Notes: generated by a model not told the origin, from the letters alone. Shown: positions 27,270 through 36,548, counted from the stretch's first letter. The stretch is DNA of 64,000 nucleotides from CAWCWN01 sp963799245 (GCA_963799245.1 CAWCWN010000003.1:1-64000), one strand, 5' to 3'. Numbers and translations are program-made.

Positions 27270-27386
27270 TGCTCTTTTGATGGCGCCATCTCACCCTGCT
27301 GGCGAACAGTGTACTTCACATGGCATGCTAAAATGAGGTTGCATTTTTTTAATTCATTACCAGTGTGATAAGCAGACGAGAGTAAT

Positions 27387-27665
27387 ATGACAATTCCAAC
27401 GAATATACTGCCAATTATCGATATCATCATCTGGCTATTCTCTTTATTGATCTGCATTGGCATCTGCGTGCTCCTCGGCAGGCTGGTAGGTAGGCTGCTC
27501 GGATGGTTAATCTCCAATTCGCTTGACAGCAACATCATGCGCGGCGGACAGGCGGGGCGGCGGGTAGGAAGCATGCTCGGCTTCCTGGCCGGCGCGGTCC
27601 TGGGCAGCCTTGCGGCCGTGCAAGTAACCACCTTTATCGCGCGCTTGTTGGCACACCTTCCATAG
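27387..27665 (+). CDS. Small two-span membrane protein
   Basis: A 92-residue protein with an N-terminal span (LPIIDIIIWLFSLLICIGICVLL), a Gly/Arg-rich loop (RGGQAGRRVGSMLG) and a second span (FLAGAVLGSLAAVQVTTFIA). The Gly-rich pattern recalls GlsB/YmgE-type stress membrane proteins, but the match is too weak to name it. GACGAGAG lies before the ATG. Confidence 0.65.
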   Translation: MTIPTNILPIIDIIIWLFSLLICIGICVLLGRLVGRLLGWLISNSLDSNIMRGGQAGRRVGSMLGFLAGAVLGSLAAVQVTTFIARLLAHLP

Positions 27666-27753
27666 GCCGCTCCCGCGCTGTTGGCGGCAACCAGAACTGA
27701 TGCCCGAACGTATATGTTTTATAAGTGCACCTATTGCTAGCGCACCTCAGCGG

Positions 27754-27762
27754 TGATATGAT
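27754..27762 (+). promoter_or_regulatory. Extended -10 promoter element
   Basis: TGATATGAT (TGn-TATGAT) lies 43 bp before the ATG at 27805 and parallels the element at 12203-12211 before another zinc-ribbon gene. Confidence 0.45.
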
Positions 27763-27804
27763 GCAAAATCAATATCTCATAGAGAAACTAGTGGGTTGGC
27801 AGCT

Positions 27805-28452
27805 ATGACATGCGAACACTGTGGCAGAAAAACACCCGACAATGCCTTGATCTGTCCCTCATGTGGGACGGTTTCCGCAGGGATACCAGCAAACCCGACA
27901 ACCACCTATGGCACGTATCCTCCCGACGGGTATAATGATTTTCCAGGTGACGCGCCAGCCCCAACCTATGACCAGGGATATGCCGGCTCTACTGCGGGCG
28001 CAGGTTTCAGCGAGGCGCCTGCGCAGGACGCTCACGAGACGCGCTATTATCCACCTCCGGCCTACCAGGCACGCCCAGCGCAGGGAACATCACAAAGCTA
28101 CACAGCTGCGCACACGACCAGCAGTGGGGCATTGATCGCAGAGATCCTCTGCTCTCTCTTTGGTGTCTATGGCGTTGGCTGGTACATGGCGGGGGAGAAA
28201 AAGATAGGAACGGTTCTGCTCGTCTGCAGCTTTGTAGTCATCTGGCCCCTCGCTATATTCATAGCCATCATTACATTCGGCCTGGGCATCCCGCTGTGTG
28301 ACCTGCCCCTGGCAATTACCGCCATCATCGTCAATGCCATATTGCTCAATAATAGCTTGAATCGCAAGGCATCCCCTCCCATCTACCATGGATCCCCGCT
28401 AGAACAGTCACAAGCAGCACGCATGCCTCCACAGCAGATGCCGCCGCAGTAA
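27805..28452 (+). CDS. Zinc-ribbon membrane protein
   Basis: A 215-residue protein. The N-terminal zinc ribbon reads MTCEHCGRKTPDNALICPSCG. A disordered Pro/Tyr/Gln-rich region follows to about residue 105. Then come two or three membrane spans (GALIAEILCSLFGVYGVGWYM, VLLVCSFVVIWPLAIFIAIITFG, LPLAITAIIVNAILLNN) of the TM2/DUF4870-like kind. The layout, zinc ribbon plus disordered linker plus membrane hairpin, is common in Chloroflexota; the function is unknown. The ATG at 27805 is chosen over the TTG at 27796. Confidence 0.75.
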   Translation: MTCEHCGRKTPDNALICPSCGTVSAGIPANPTTTYGTYPPDGYNDFPGDAPAPTYDQGYAGSTAGAGFSEAPAQDAHETRYYPPPAYQARPAQGTSQSYTAAHTTSSGALIAEILCSLFGVYGVGWYMAGEKKIGTVLLVCSFVVIWPLAIFIAIITFGLGIPLCDLPLAITAIIVNAILLNNSLNRKASPPIYHGSPLEQSQAARMPPQQMPPQ

Positions 28453-28465
28453 AACGCGGGCCGGG

Positions 28466-29521
28466 CTATTTCGAGAAGGCGAGGCGGCGGTACTTCTCAC
28501 GCGATTCCAGCCAGGCCTCATCGGAGAGTCCAAGCTTTTCACGCAGGCTTTCAGGTGACACACCTGCCTTGAGCTGATAGACGGCGTAGGTATCGCGCAG
28601 CAATTGTAAAGTGACCCGCTTCCCAATCCTGGCTTTTTTAACGGCCCTGCCCAGGATATAGTTCAAGTTGCGGTCTGTGCAATTGAATAATTCATGCTGC
28701 GGGCGATATCTACTCAGGTAGGCCTGTAAGGTAGGGGTAAAGGCGGCCGGCAGAGCCAGGCGGCGTTCGCGGTGCTGTTTGCCGGTAGAGGCTGGGAAAT
28801 GCACGGTTATCAGCGGCTGCCCGGGGTCGGAGATGTCGATATGCGTCAACTTGAGCCCCATGATCTCCTCTTTTTTCAAGCCGGCATAGAGCACCAGGTA
28901 GACGAGGCAATGGCAGCGTGGATCTTCGGCTGAGGCAGCCAGCAAACGCTGAATCTCGTCGTCGAACAGCAATTCCGGCAAAGGTGGCAGGGGACGTTCT
29001 AAGACCAGGCTTGCGGAAGGATCTTCGCGAATGATCTCTTCTCGAAACAACCAGGTAAAAAAGTTTTTGAGAAAGGTGATGCGCCGCGCCATCGTTTTGG
29101 GAGCGGGCGTCTGTCCTTGTGTGCCAAATTTCAGCTTCATCAGCCAATCGGTGAGCTGCTCTTTCGTAATCCTCCCAACAGGGGTATCCTTGCCGATAAA
29201 GTTGCTGAACATCTTCAGATCAGAGAGGAAGCAGGTAACGGTATAATTAGATTTACCACGCAGCAGCAATTCCTGTTGATAGGGTAGAGCGCAGGCGGCG
29301 AGGCTTGACTGCTCCGAGAGAGGGTTCGTGCGTACCAGGGGTGGGAATGGCGTCGCTAAAGGATCGGGAGGCTCAGCGATCACGGTAGGGGCGCCGCCAA
29401 AAAGGTCACGCTGCAAGATGGTTGTATCTTCCTTCTCGAGAGGGCCCTGGCTGGTGGCAGGCACTGCTTGTCCACTATTTTCAGCAGCCAGGGTATGTTT
29501 GTGCTCAGCTTCCTTCTGCAT
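28466..29521 (-). CDS. Tyrosine-recombinase-like protein, degenerate active site
   Basis: A 351-residue protein with the XerC/D layout: an N-terminal SAM-like core-binding domain (YQQELLLRGKSNYTVTCFLSDLKMF) and a catalytic-fold domain from about residue 180. The active-site set is mostly lost. The first Arg motif reads YAGLKKEEIMGL (Lys for Arg), HxLRH reads LQLLRDTYA (only the Arg kept), the LGH motif reads LGLSDEAW, and a Tyr remains in SREKYRRL. The first ~65 residues are a linker-like extension. It is probably a DNA-binding protein derived from a recombinase and not an active integrase. No att-like repeats are visible beside it. Confidence 0.8.
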   Translation of the reverse strand: MQKEAEHKHTLAAENSGQAVPATSQGPLEKEDTTILQRDLFGGAPTVIAEPPDPLATPFPPLVRTNPLSEQSSLAACALPYQQELLLRGKSNYTVTCFLSDLKMFSNFIGKDTPVGRITKEQLTDWLMKLKFGTQGQTPAPKTMARRITFLKNFFTWLFREEIIREDPSASLVLERPLPPLPELLFDDEIQRLLAASAEDPRCHCLVYLVLYAGLKKEEIMGLKLTHIDISDPGQPLITVHFPASTGKQHRERRLALPAAFTPTLQAYLSRYRPQHELFNCTDRNLNYILGRAVKKARIGKRVTLQLLRDTYAVYQLKAGVSPESLREKLGLSDEAWLESREKYRRLAFSK

Positions 29522-29682
29522 TGTTTGCTCCTTATAGCGATGTATCTACAAGGGATAATTCTACGCTGGTATTACGTTTTTCATTATAGCAGAAGATAGC
29601 AACTTTGTTCAAATCGGTACTGGTAGTGGTCAAGTTTGAGATGAGGCATACCGAATTCTTCCCTCCATACCCCTGGCTGGAT

Positions 29683-30480
29683 CTAGCGTGGAGAAAACGA
29701 CCTGAAGACCTTTGAGTCACCCGTTCTTCTGAGAGCCGCTTTTGACTCCAGCACGCCTCGGCGTTTCAGCTGGAGGTAAAACCAGAGGGTAATTCCCAGG
29801 AGTGCACCACCGATAAGGTAAGATCCCAGGACGTCGCTGGCCCAGTGGGCCCCAAGGTAGATGCGCGAAGGACCGACCAGCGCGACAAAGAGGGCCGATA
29901 CCACCAGCAGCAGAATGCGCCAGCAGCGAGTGCCGCGGAAGAGAATGATACCGAAGGAGAAGAGCAGGCCCCAGAGCGCGAGATAGGCCATAACGTGCCC
30001 GCTGGGAAAGCTCTGACCACTGACGGCCTGAAAAACATCCACCAGGCGGGCCGTCGGGCGCGGGCGCGCTACGACATATTTAATCAGCACGTTTAAGCCG
30101 GCGCTTACAGCCGAGAGAACAACGATAAAAAGCGCCTCCAGGCGCAGGCCTACCAGCCAGAAGATGAGCGCAGCCAGCGCAATAAACACTTCCTGGAGCA
30201 GCGAACTGCCGGGATAACTGATGATAGTCATAGTTATATTCAGCCAGGGAGAAGGGTTCTCCTGGAATTCGCGCATAATCATCACGTCCAGCGGCAGGAT
30301 AGGGTTGAAGTGAACCCACCATGCCAGCGCGGCGAAAAGGGCGAGCTGGACGGCATAGATAACCAAGAGGATGCGCGCTATTCTACTCAGATGATACCAT
30401 GGCCTGCGCGCGGCGCTTACCTCCTGCTGCGCGCCCTCGACCACGCTCTGCATTTCTTTGTTGATTTGATTCTGGGGCAT
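29683..30480 (-). CDS. PAP2-family membrane phosphatase
   Basis: A 265-residue protein with six spans and all three PAP2 motifs: KYVVARPRP, FPSGHVMAYLA and SRIYLGAHWASDVLG. Such enzymes dephosphorylate lipid phosphates, for example undecaprenyl pyrophosphate or phosphatidic acid, on the outer membrane face. The ATG at 30480 (MPQNQINKEM) is chosen; the frame stays open to 30951, but that part lies opposite the oxidoreductase remnant and has no PAP2 homology. The 161-bp gap to the recombinase-like gene holds nothing clear. Confidence 0.92.
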   Translation of the reverse strand: MPQNQINKEMQSVVEGAQQEVSAARRPWYHLSRIARILLVIYAVQLALFAALAWWVHFNPILPLDVMIMREFQENPSPWLNITMTIISYPGSSLLQEVFIALAALIFWLVGLRLEALFIVVLSAVSAGLNVLIKYVVARPRPTARLVDVFQAVSGQSFPSGHVMAYLALWGLLFSFGIILFRGTRCWRILLLVVSALFVALVGPSRIYLGAHWASDVLGSYLIGGALLGITLWFYLQLKRRGVLESKAALRRTGDSKVFRSFSPR

Positions 30481-30574
30481 TGTTAAGTCCTTGATGAAAC
30501 ATAACCATTGAGTTACTGTAAATACGTTTGAGGACGAATAATCGTTTCTGCCGGTCTCCGCGAGGCCCTGCATA

Positions 30575-31723
30575 TTGTTTGTCTCAGCCAGCATGCGTGA
30601 AGCGGTCAGGCTGCCCGTCTTCTGTACTGGCCGCATTAAGGACCCCCTGCAGGCCGAGCGCATCCTACGTGAAGGGCTGGCGGACATGGTAGATGTCGTG
30701 CGCGGCCAGATCTGCGACCCGCAGTTCACACGCAAGGCGCGCGCAGGCCGCACTGAAGCCATTCGCCTGTGTATCTCATGCAACCAGTACTGTATCGGCC
30801 GCATGGGACTTAATCTCAGCCTTGGTTGTATCCAGACACCCGCCACTGGCAACGAGCAGCGCTTCCCTCGCCCGCTGCCCCTGGCGCAGGCCAGGCACAT
30901 GCCAACGCTTATGGTCATAGGAGGTGGACCGGCGGGTATGCAGGCGGCCAAGGTCGCGGCCCAGCACGGCTATCGCGTTAAGCTCTTTGAGCAGCAGCAG
31001 GAGCTGGGGGGTCAAATAAACTTGCTGACACGCGTACCCGGCCGCGTCGAGTTCGGGGATGCCGCGCGCAACCTGCAGCGCGAGCTGCTCGCGGGCGATG
31101 TCGAGATCCAGCTGGGTATTGAAGTAACGGCAGAAATGGTCATGCGCGCACAGCCGCAAGCCGTGATCATTGCCACAGGCTCGCGTCCCGCTGCGCTGGC
31201 GCTTCCCGGGGCGGATTTACCTCATGCAGCGAGTACATGGCAGGTGTTACAGGGGGAAAAAGAGGCGCGCCCAGGTGAGTTTATGCTGGTCTACGACCAG
31301 GTTGGCTTTCACCAGGCTACCAGCGTAGCGGAGTTGCTGGCCGAGCGGGGAGCCAGGGTTGAAGTGGTCACGCCCCAATTTTATGTCGGCGGCGACCTGG
31401 GCCTGACCCTCGACCTTGAACTCTGGTATCGCCGCGTCCTCGCCAGAGGCGTGCGTCTCACCGCCAATTACTTCCTGGCCTCGCTGGGAGAAAGGAGTGC
31501 GACCATCATCAACAACTACACCGGCCAGGCACGCCGACTTGAGCAGATCGCCCTGGCGGTCATTGTGGCGCCACAAGCAGCACAGGACACGCTCTATCAT
31601 CAGCTCAAAGGCAGGGTACCACAACTGCAGCGGGTGGGCGACTGCGTTGCTCCCCGGCGAGTCGAACACGCTATACTCGACGGCGAACGCGCTGCTCGGG
31701 CGCTGGCCATACACAACACCTAG
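30575..31723 (+). pseudogene. Old-yellow-enzyme/DCR-type oxidoreductase, 5'-truncated
   Basis: This is the C-terminal 60% of a 2,4-dienoyl-CoA-reductase-like enzyme (FMN barrel, [4Fe-4S] cluster, FAD/NAD domain). Only the end of the barrel remains (VFCTGRIKDPLQAERILREG, DMVDVVRGQICDP). The cluster motif CISCNQYC-x11-C follows, then the dinucleotide fold VIGGGPAGMQAAKVAA and IIATGSRPAALALPG. About 270 N-terminal residues, including the FMN- and substrate-binding part of the barrel, are missing, and the sequence before 30575 shows no trace of them. The remaining ORF is open, so the loss is a deletion and not random decay. Confidence 0.85.
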
Positions 31724-31739
31724 CCAGGCATCATTCAGC

Positions 31740-32195
31740 TCAGGCCGCTGGATGTATGCGTGCACCCTCAAACATCGAAAAAGCTTCCGGTGAAGGTTCC
31801 AGTAACGAGAACCTGTTGCCGTACGGATCCTCGAAGACGGCTTCCGTGCCGTAAAGGAGTCTGGTCGGCGGGCTGACAAACTTCACGCCGCGCGCGAGTA
31901 GCGTCGCATACATCCTGGCGCAGTCAAGGGTATTGAATATGCCGCTGACGTCTTGCCAGTGCCCACTACTACTATACCTTCTCACTACGCTGTCACGGAG
32001 CTCGGCATCGGGCAGCGCCAGGGCTATCTCTGGCCTCTGCTGGCCCGTGGGTGCGACGGTAAGCCAGCGCAGTCCGGGCCCATAGGTGACGTCGCTGCGC
32101 TTCTCCAAACCAAGCTTCTCGCTATAGAATTGCAACGCTTCGTCCTGATCGGCTACGAGAACGGATATGACGGCAAGTGGCGTTGTTTTTCTCAT
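31740..32195 (-). CDS. VOC (glyoxalase/bleomycin-resistance fold) protein
   Basis: A 151-residue single-domain vicinal-oxygen-chelate protein. It begins LAVISVLVADQDEALQFYSEKLGLE, continues with GLRWLTVAPTGQQ and YATLLARGVKFVSPP, and ends with AVFEDPYGNRFSLLEPS, the usual end of glyoxalase-like domains, including the metal-ligand Glu. The substrate is unknown. It is divergent from the ETF-like operon; the intergenic region carries a very strong hairpin at 32326-32377. Confidence 0.88.
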   Translation of the reverse strand: MRKTTPLAVISVLVADQDEALQFYSEKLGLEKRSDVTYGPGLRWLTVAPTGQQRPEIALALPDAELRDSVVRRYSSSGHWQDVSGIFNTLDCARMYATLLARGVKFVSPPTRLLYGTEAVFEDPYGNRFSLLEPSPEAFSMFEGARIHPAA

Positions 32196-32325
32196 TAGTT
32201 CCTCGGTATCTAGACACTACGCAATCCACGGGAATAATTTACCACCCCATCCCCCTTAAGCACAGAACTATTATATCAAACATTTGTTCCAATTGCAAGC
32301 ATTTTGCCCCTGTTCAGAACCTCTC

Positions 32326-32377
32326 TGTCTCCTCCCCTCCCCTCCTCTCATCTGCGAGGAGGGGAGGAGAGGAGACA
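32326..32377. repeat. 22-bp inverted repeat of pyrimidine/purine type
   Basis: Arms 32326-32347 (all but one base pyrimidine, beginning TGTCTCCTCCCC) and 32356-32377 pair along 22 bp with one G-U, around TCATCTGC. The repeat lies in the leader of the ETF-like operon, 82 bp before its start codon. No T-run follows, so a simple terminator is unlikely. Confidence 0.85.
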
Positions 32378-32459
32378 GCACACGTATATAAACTGGTGGG
32401 CTTGCTCTCTGCGAGGTGGCAGGTTATACTTGGGCCAGAGCACTTCTAGGGAGGATTGT

Positions 32460-33134
32460 ATGCCTGAGATCTGGGCGGTCCTTGAACAGCGAGATGGGGC
32501 GCTGGCTGAGCAGAGCGGCGAGCTACTTGCGGAGCTGGCGGAACTGGTCCTGCGCCAGGCAAGCGGGACCCGGCTGCGCGCTCTTGTCCTTACTTCACCT
32601 GCCTCCCCCTTGCCGGATGTCACGTTGCTCGCAAACAGCGGCGTGCAGCGCCTGTACCTCGTAACCCATCCCCGACTGGCTGCCTATACAACCGAAAGTT
32701 ATGTCAATGCCCTGGCATGGCTTATCCAGCAAAATCCCCCTTTGCTGCTAGCGACAAGCGCTACGGCCGACGGGCACGACTGGTTACCTCGCCTGGCAGC
32801 GCGCCTGCGCCTTCCCTGCGGGCCGGGCTGCCTTGGCCTTGATCTGCAGGATGATGGCTTGCTGACGCTGCGTTCTCTCTACGCCGGGCGCGCCTACATC
32901 TCCACCCGCACGGCACTGCATGGAAGAACAGCGCTGGCATCGCTCGTGCCCGGTGTCAGGGGTGTCCCTGCATTTACCGCTCGAGCAGAAGCTTTGCAGC
33001 TCGAGGTCACGCGTGTCGTGCCTGAGCTCCCCGCAGCGGAGGAACATGAACGCATATCACGCCTTGGCATCCAGGCGCCATCGCCGGATGCCGTTGAGCT
33101 GGACGCGCCTCTTAGCCTTTTTATGCTAGAATAG
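32460..33134 (+). CDS. ETF-alpha-like protein lacking the FAD domain
   Basis: A 224-residue homologue of the N-terminal domain of electron transfer flavoprotein alpha (EIWAVLEQRDG, GVQRLYLVTHPRLAAYTTESYVNALAW, LLATSATADGHDWLPRLAARL, LLTLRSLYAGRAYIS). Normal ETF-alpha has about 320 residues and a C-terminal domain that binds FAD with a conserved GRP...GAS..A.D region; none of that is present. The stop at 33132 is 5 bp before the beta-like gene. Either the FAD domain was lost or the pair works without it. The start ATG has AGGGAGGATT in front. Confidence 0.78.
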   Translation: MPEIWAVLEQRDGALAEQSGELLAELAELVLRQASGTRLRALVLTSPASPLPDVTLLANSGVQRLYLVTHPRLAAYTTESYVNALAWLIQQNPPLLLATSATADGHDWLPRLAARLRLPCGPGCLGLDLQDDGLLTLRSLYAGRAYISTRTALHGRTALASLVPGVRGVPAFTARAEALQLEVTRVVPELPAAEEHERISRLGIQAPSPDAVELDAPLSLFMLE

Positions 33135-33139
33135 CGCCA

Positions 33140-34023
33140 ATGTACATCTGTGTCTGCGTTAAACAAACGCCCGACAGTGCCTCGGTCTATATCGATCCGA
33201 TCAGCGGGAAGGTGGACGAAGAACGCTTCGTCCAGGTGCTCAACCCCGCCGATGCCTGTGCAGTCGAGGCCGCGGTACGTCTGAAAGAGCAGTTGGGGGC
33301 CAATGTAAAGGTGATTACTCTCGGCCCTGAAGATGCGCAGGGGGCACTGCGAGCCGCACTCGCCCTCGGGGCCGATGCTGCCGCGCGCCTGTGGCATATA
33401 CAGGCCGGAGCGTGGGGCCCCGCCACAGTTGCGACGGCGCTGGCTGCGTTTATCGCCACTGAGGAAGCGCTACCCGACCTCCTTCTCTGCGGCGATAGCG
33501 CCAGCGATTGGTCCTCTGGCCTCGTCGGACCAACCATGGCAGAGAGACTCGCGCTGCCGCAAATCACTAGCGCGACTGTTATTAGCGCCTCGTCTGAAGA
33601 TGGAGAGGTGAGCTTACAGGTCACCCGTAAGCTCGAACGAGGCTATCGTGAGCTTTTAGCGGCCCGCCTGCCAGTGCTCATCACCGTTTCAAGCGACCTC
33701 AATGATCCGCGCTATCCCTCATTGCCTGCCCACCTCGCAGCTCTACAGGCCAGTATTCCTGTCCATGATCCTCTGTCATTGTTAACTGCGGCGGGATACG
33801 TGGAGGAGGAAGAAACAACGCTGCTGGAAATGCATTCTCCCCGCCCTCGCGCCCGACATATCCCCACCCCGCAGAGCCAGCACAGCGTTTTTGAACGCAT
33901 AGAGGAGATTATCGCGGGGGAGCCACCGGGCGCCAGACGCACCTGCTTGAGGGAACAGATGAAGAACTGGCCCAGGCGCTGGTCCAGTTCTTAGAGGATA
34001 AGGGATTTCTGGCTAATTCATGA
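33140..34023 (+). pseudogene. ETF-beta-like protein with late frameshift
   Basis: This resembles electron transfer flavoprotein beta (FixA): CVKQTPDSASVYID, LNPADACAVEAAVRLKEQLG, VKVITLGPEDAQGALRAALALGAD, and the signature RKLERGYRELLAARLPVLITV followed by LNDPRYPSLP. After IIAGEPPGARR the open frame ends in nonsense at 33994. The next frame gives THLLEGTDEELAQALVQFL and EDKGFLANS with a stop at 34023. One more G in the G5 run at 33916-33920 restores the frame. The lesion is therefore a single-base indel, perhaps a sequencing error. The gene is coupled to the alpha-like gene. Confidence 0.78.
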
Positions 34024-34036
34024 CTATGGGTATGAG

Positions 34037-36469
34037 TCAATTGCCTTTGACCTGATAAATCGTTACGCCGTCGACTGAATAGACGACCTGCATAAACGCG
34101 GCAAAGCGCTGTAAATTTGCCCTGGGATACTTCATTTTCTCCAGTTGCCCGACATATAGATATCGCACATGGTAACGAGCCAGTACACTCAAAACGACAT
34201 TGGGATTGGGATTTGAGTAGATAGTATCGACATCGCCTTTACGGTTATTAAAATCAACGCCATTCAGGTTATTGTTGAGCCAGTTGACGCGCCACTGATA
34301 CTCGTGTCCGATCCAGCCCATCAGGGTGGGCAGACCTGTAAACGCGGAGATGCGGGCATAGCTGCTATAATCGTCACCAATAGCCTCTACAATGACCGGG
34401 TCGCCGCTCACATGACTATTGAGCCAGCGGATGGCGTAGTAGTCTCCAGATGTATCGTAGTCGCAGTCAGGTATATTACACGTCTGCAAATAACTTAACC
34501 CGTCCAGGCTATTTGTGCGCTGCATATAACGGTTCGTACGCGCATAGGTCCCAGCCAGGGGATAAACCGCGCTGGCCAGCAGCAGGGCGAGCAGGCCAAG
34601 CGCCCATAACCCCTCCACACCTCGCTGCATCCAGCGCTGAGCAGACGTGGGAAGCGCAGCCAGGCGGAAGTTCTCCAGGACGAAGTAGAGCCCGGCCCCC
34701 GAGGTAATCGAAAGCAGGGCCCACGCCTGGAAATAGAATTTGAAGATGGTATTCATACGCGGGTAGTTACCCGCGAAGACATCTTTTAAGTACACAATCT
34801 CGCACAGGGCTACCAGGAAAAAGGCTGTGCTAGCGAGCAGCAGGACAAACGACTGCGAGCGATCGCGCAACTTATACAGTATCGCCATCACCCCGAAGGC
34901 CGTAATGGCGGCTGCTACGACAAAGGTCGCGCTATTTTTCAGCAAGACGCCCAGGGCCAGGTCCACCACCACAATAGCGGCGGCGGTTATTACCCCTCTT
35001 TGCAGCCATGGCATGCGCGTCGCCGCCAGCGGTTGACTGGCGATTGAGCCATCGACAGAGTTGACATCAGCGGCGCCCGTAAAAAGCGGGTGCTTCAAGA
35101 CCGTAGTTATGAGCAGCGAGAGAAAGATAAAAGCAAATACTCCGTAGATCAATACTTCATTCGACAGGGGCGAACGATCAGTGGCCCCGACGATCCCTAT
35201 CCCCTGCGAAGGAGAGATGAAGTTGAGATAGAAGGGCGCAAAGAAGGCAAACGCCAGCGCGATCAGGGCAGCGCTGGCTACAAACACATCCAGGACAAGG
35301 TCCAGGCACCACCTGTAGTTGTAAGTCAGCCAGTGTTGCAAGGCAATACAGGCGACGGCCAGCCCGACATAGGTCGGGAAATCCCAGCCATTCATGGTGA
35401 AGAGGCCGCCCAGGATGAGCGCGGTCATCCCAAGGGTCAGTGGAAGACGCCAACCACTGCCGAAGACAAACAGCCCCCTGGCGGGCTTACCGCCGCGCTG
35501 GCCCTGTTCCAGGAACAGGTTGAAGGCCAGGGCGATAGCGACGATGGTAAATGCCAGGGTCAGGACATGTGCGTGGAAACACGAAAGCAGGAAGCTAAAG
35601 GCAGGAAACTCATTAATGGTTTTATCGATCACACGCGAGGGGGTAAACCAGTCAAACTGTAAAAAATCTCCATGCTCTTCCCACCACTGCTGTGTCGCGG
35701 CCAGGTTCCCCAGCACGAGTCCCATGGCCATAGTCAGCAGGCCGAAGGGTATGGCGCGCAGCAAGGAAGGATAGGCCGTGTCAGGACGCTCGTTCTCCCC
35801 TTGCTCAACCGTCAGCGCGTGCCTGCGTCGATGCTGCGCCCAGCCGACGATGTTGCTGGTCACGCCGAAGAGGCTGACGCCGGTCAAGCCATAAAAGGTA
35901 CAGATACCCGTATTGAAGGCGATCGAGGGACTCTGGCCAAGGAGCTTGGCCAGCACCGCTACAGAGTACTGCGCATAATAGTAGTAGTTGATGGGGTAGC
36001 CCGCCAACCACATGTCGTTGGGCGGAAAATGCGGGCTGCGCATAATCGCGGCGATAAAGCCCTCGTCCATGAACATTTCAAAGGATTGGATCGCCGGCCC
36101 GTAGGAACGAATCCAGCCGAGTAAGAATGTCATGCCCAGGAAGATCACTTCACTGGTAATGATATAAGGCAGGTTGGAGCGCAGCACTTTTAACAGTGTC
36201 AGGCGTACACGCAGGAAGCCAAGCAGATTGAAGGCGGCGAGAATAAGTAAGACACCCAGGATCAAGAGCTGGCTGAAAGGCAACATTTGCAGCCCCATCA
36301 AGGGCAGCCAGACGCAGAAGGCGAGCAAAGCTATGCCTATGGCTTTACTAAATGCCCAGCCACGCTCCGGCAGATTATGAAAAACGCTTGTGGTGAGCGG
36401 CAGACAGATGAAACCAAGTACCTCCACCAGGGCCCACATTTGTAGCAATTGAACCATAGTTACTCTCAA
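34037..36469 (-). CDS. YYY-domain (DUF2298) membrane protein
   Basis: An 810-residue polytopic protein with about 18 spans, of the Chlor_Arch_YYY type. The name-giving motif is GYPINYYYYAQYSVAVLAKL. Others are ESFEMFMDEGFIAAIMRSPHFPPND, NEFPAFSFLLSCFHAHVLTL, MNGWDFPTYVGLA and YPRMNTIFKFYFQAWALLS. The C-terminus (NPNVVLSVLARYHVRYLYVG) is extracytoplasmic. The family is thought to contain GT-C type transferases or surface-polymer enzymes, but no activity is proven. It lies directly downstream of its larger paralogue and shares its transcript direction. Confidence 0.88.
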   Translation of the reverse strand: MRVTMVQLLQMWALVEVLGFICLPLTTSVFHNLPERGWAFSKAIGIALLAFCVWLPLMGLQMLPFSQLLILGVLLILAAFNLLGFLRVRLTLLKVLRSNLPYIITSEVIFLGMTFLLGWIRSYGPAIQSFEMFMDEGFIAAIMRSPHFPPNDMWLAGYPINYYYYAQYSVAVLAKLLGQSPSIAFNTGICTFYGLTGVSLFGVTSNIVGWAQHRRRHALTVEQGENERPDTAYPSLLRAIPFGLLTMAMGLVLGNLAATQQWWEEHGDFLQFDWFTPSRVIDKTINEFPAFSFLLSCFHAHVLTLAFTIVAIALAFNLFLEQGQRGGKPARGLFVFGSGWRLPLTLGMTALILGGLFTMNGWDFPTYVGLAVACIALQHWLTYNYRWCLDLVLDVFVASAALIALAFAFFAPFYLNFISPSQGIGIVGATDRSPLSNEVLIYGVFAFIFLSLLITTVLKHPLFTGAADVNSVDGSIASQPLAATRMPWLQRGVITAAAIVVVDLALGVLLKNSATFVVAAAITAFGVMAILYKLRDRSQSFVLLLASTAFFLVALCEIVYLKDVFAGNYPRMNTIFKFYFQAWALLSITSGAGLYFVLENFRLAALPTSAQRWMQRGVEGLWALGLLALLLASAVYPLAGTYARTNRYMQRTNSLDGLSYLQTCNIPDCDYDTSGDYYAIRWLNSHVSGDPVIVEAIGDDYSSYARISAFTGLPTLMGWIGHEYQWRVNWLNNNLNGVDFNNRKGDVDTIYSNPNPNVVLSVLARYHVRYLYVGQLEKMKYPRANLQRFAAFMQVVYSVDGVTIYQVKGN

Positions 36470-36548
36470 CTAGAATGTAGCTACCATTATAAAATATGTT
36501 GACAGCGGGGCCATTTTCCCTTTACTGCGGGGTTAGCCCCGGCCCGCG

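Noticed and set aside
28466..29521. Integrase marking a genomic island or prophage end
   Set aside because: The active site is degenerate, no tRNA or direct repeats flank it, and neighbours on both sides look like ordinary chromosome.
30481..30951. Upstream extension of the PAP2 frame
   Set aside because: It is antisense to the oxidoreductase remnant, and PAP2 homology begins only after the ATG at 30480.
35090..35662. Plus-strand ORF (190 codons) inside the YYY gene
   Set aside because: Antisense shadow of a long, well-supported membrane protein gene; highly charged and without motifs.
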